From: Cryoendolithus antarcticus
Lineage: Eukaryota > Ascomycota > Dothideomycetes > Cladosporiales > Cladosporiaceae
Direction: 5' to 3'
Assembly (NCBI GenBank): GCA_002077065.1
Contig: NAJO01000020.1
Span: 372,001 to 436,000, forward strand
Length of the DNA: 64,000 bases
Shown here: positions 62,834-64,000 of the stretch, piece after piece
How the letters are laid out: each line of letters begins with the position of its first letter
How positions within the stretch are numbered: position 1 is the stretch's first letter
Notes under the pieces: generated by a model
What the model saw: only the letters and a program-made list of their open reading frames with translations
Told to the model about the DNA's origin: nothing
Database searches by the model: none
Made by a program: the position numbers and the translations under genes

Positions 62834-63251
62834 CCATGACGCAGTGTCGGTATATAGCTGTGTGATTGAGGTGGAATGGTACCAGGGTGCTGTACAGAGA
62901 GGTCGAGATCGACTAGAGGTCTTTGTGTGTCGTAGCGTAAGATTGCAGAGTATGAGTGACCACGAATGTAGGAGGTGTGCAAAATTTATCAAATGGTGCA
63001 GGAAGGGACAGAGCAAGTCATTCACTTACCACTAGCTCCCGCTGGCGTCTTGCTCGTGCAAACACCGATTTAGCTACGGGGTGACGGACAAAGCCAGACA
63101 TTCACGTCCTTGTTACCGTGTCGTGGCTTCACCAATTGTTCTTCTGCAAGCTGGATGAGGTCTCCTGAGGGGAGTCAACAGAAGTGAAGGCAACATAGTC
63201 TGCGGCTCCGTCGATTTCGATGTGATTCGGAACAGTTTCCTTGAAGGCCGG
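62834..63251. other. Short intergenic region
   Basis: No gene seen; promoter of the exonuclease-like gene and 3' flank of the tubulin-cofactor gene. Confidence 0.45.
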
Positions 63252-64000
63252 TCAACGCAGTTCAACACGGATAGTGCCTTCTTGCCCATCGATGTAGGTT
63301 GCCAGTAATCGTGTCCCTGGTACAAGCTCGACCTCTCGATCGATCCACTGCTGGCGTCCCACAGCTTCGTCTTCCTCGTCACTGCTGTCCCACCACTCCG
63401 GTCCGTCGTTCTGCGTAGTCCGTACTGGGTCTCGCTCTCCAGTTTCCAAGGTGAGCCGAAGCTTCAGAGTGGACACGTCGAGCTCCCTGCCAACGAGACC
63501 GAGTAGTGTATAGATGCTGAGGGACTTAGGCCAGTCCAGAGTCCATGGCAGCTTCTTCGAGCTCGCAAGTCCAGCTTCGCAAGTGTATAAAGTCAACCGC
63601 ACAAGCCGGGCAGCAAGCGACTTTGGATCTATATCTGTTGCGCTGCGGACTTCTGCAATGGCTGGGTCACCATACTCTTCGCATAAAGCCTGCCATCGCG
63701 GATGCAGTCCGAGCATTTCATTCCGTTGCGATGTAGGCACTAGTGATAGCTGTGCAGCGATCTGACCTAGATAGTATGTCTCCGCATTCAGACGCTCCTT
63801 ATCGCTGATTCTGCTGTAGTTGAGTGTCTGCAGATGTGGCAGACGAGCAATGGTGAGAATATAACCATCTTCGGAAGTCAGCAGCTTGCCCTCTGCAGAT
63901 CGCAGGTCAAGATACAGGGGGTTGCCTCCCGTCCGCAAATGTATTACTGAAGGGCACATTGCTGGAAGCTTATCGAAGAACGACCAAGAGACGATAGCAT
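63252..64000 (-). CDS. PAC2: Tubulin-folding cofactor E (PAC2/TBCE), C-terminal part
   Basis: The frame is open to the window edge, so the N-terminus (CAP-Gly domain and leucine-rich repeats) lies beyond 64000. Cofactor E helps assemble the alpha/beta-tubulin dimer. Visible: the end of the leucine-rich repeats (CPSVIHLRTGGNPLYLDLR, ARLPHLQTLNYSRISDKER, AETYYLGQIAAQL, HPRWQALCEEYGDPAI). Next comes a ubiquitin-like domain (LAARLVRLTLYTCEAG, WPKSLSIYTLLGLVGRELDV, LKLRLTLETGERDP), and the protein ends in GTRLLATYIDGQEGTIRVELR-type strand. The NYSRISDKERLNAETYYL segment is a cofactor E hallmark. Confidence 0.82.
   Translation of the reverse strand, partial: AIVSWSFFDKLPAMCPSVIHLRTGGNPLYLDLRSAEGKLLTSEDGYILTIARLPHLQTLNYSRISDKERLNAETYYLGQIAAQLSLVPTSQRNEMLGLHPRWQALCEEYGDPAIAEVRSATDIDPKSLAARLVRLTLYTCEAGLASSKKLPWTLDWPKSLSIYTLLGLVGRELDVSTLKLRLTLETGERDPVRTTQNDGPEWWDSSDEEDEAVGRQQWIDREVELVPGTRLLATYIDGQEGTIRVELR

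Overview
This is a nuclear window from a filamentous ascomycete (Pezizomycotina; a Dothideomycete is my guess, and I could not test it). The signs are intron-rich genes with 50-60 nt GT-AG introns, a HET-domain gene, a fructosyl-amino-acid oxidase relic, a clock-controlled-gene-9-type glycosyltransferase, a fungal three-domain tRNA ligase and two zinc-cluster regulators. I saw no transposon ORFs, LTRs, CRISPR arrays or rRNA. Exon boundaries were read by eye. Most are supported by reading-phase agreement and by resemblance to recalled families.

Layout. 0-12.3 kb holds conserved housekeeping genes: the 3' end of SFT2 (Golgi traffic), a PPPDE-type peptidase (-), a giant RBR E3 ubiquitin ligase (-), a THOC3/Tex1 WD40 protein (+), a CUS2/TAT-SF1 splicing factor (-, 5 exons) and TIM54 (-).

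12.7-19.7 kb looks like an accessory island. It contains a broken fructosyl-amino-acid oxidase gene, two tandem copies of an unrecognised gene family with a truncated, frameshifted third copy between them, and a HET-domain gene that also looks disrupted.

20.3-36.5 kb returns to conserved genes: class 1A dihydroorotate dehydrogenase (+), a NIT2-type amidase (-), MAK21/NOC1 (+), an epoxide hydrolase (+), a WHI2-like BTB stress regulator (-), a ccg-9-like glycosyltransferase whose catalytic motifs look lost (+), tRNA ligase TRL1 (-) and APQ12 (+).

36.5-64 kb: a single-pass Ser/Thr-rich membrane protein (+), ethanolamine kinase (-), a CLC chloride transporter (+), exosome nuclease DIS3/RRP44 (-), V-ATPase subunit H (+, with an apparent GC-AG intron), a Zn2Cys6 regulator (+), a BED plus Zn2Cys6 regulator (-), VPS37 (+), DPB4 (+), a tRNA-Arg(UCU)-like sequence with damaged stems, a GNAT acetyltransferase (+), a UBE2S-like E2 with a long tail (-), a DEDD 3'-5' exonuclease-like protein (-) and the 3' part of tubulin cofactor E (-, running off the window).

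Many neighbours are divergent pairs sharing one intergenic promoter region (NIT2/MAK21, WHI2-like/ccg-9-like, TRL1/APQ12, EKI1/CLC, DIS3/VMA13, BED-C6 factor/VPS37). There is no operon-like grouping. The genes serve RNA processing (THOC3, CUS2, TRL1, DIS3, MAK21), membrane traffic and ion homeostasis (SFT2, VPS37, CLC, VMA13, APQ12), ubiquitin signalling (RBR, E2, PPPDE) and metabolism.
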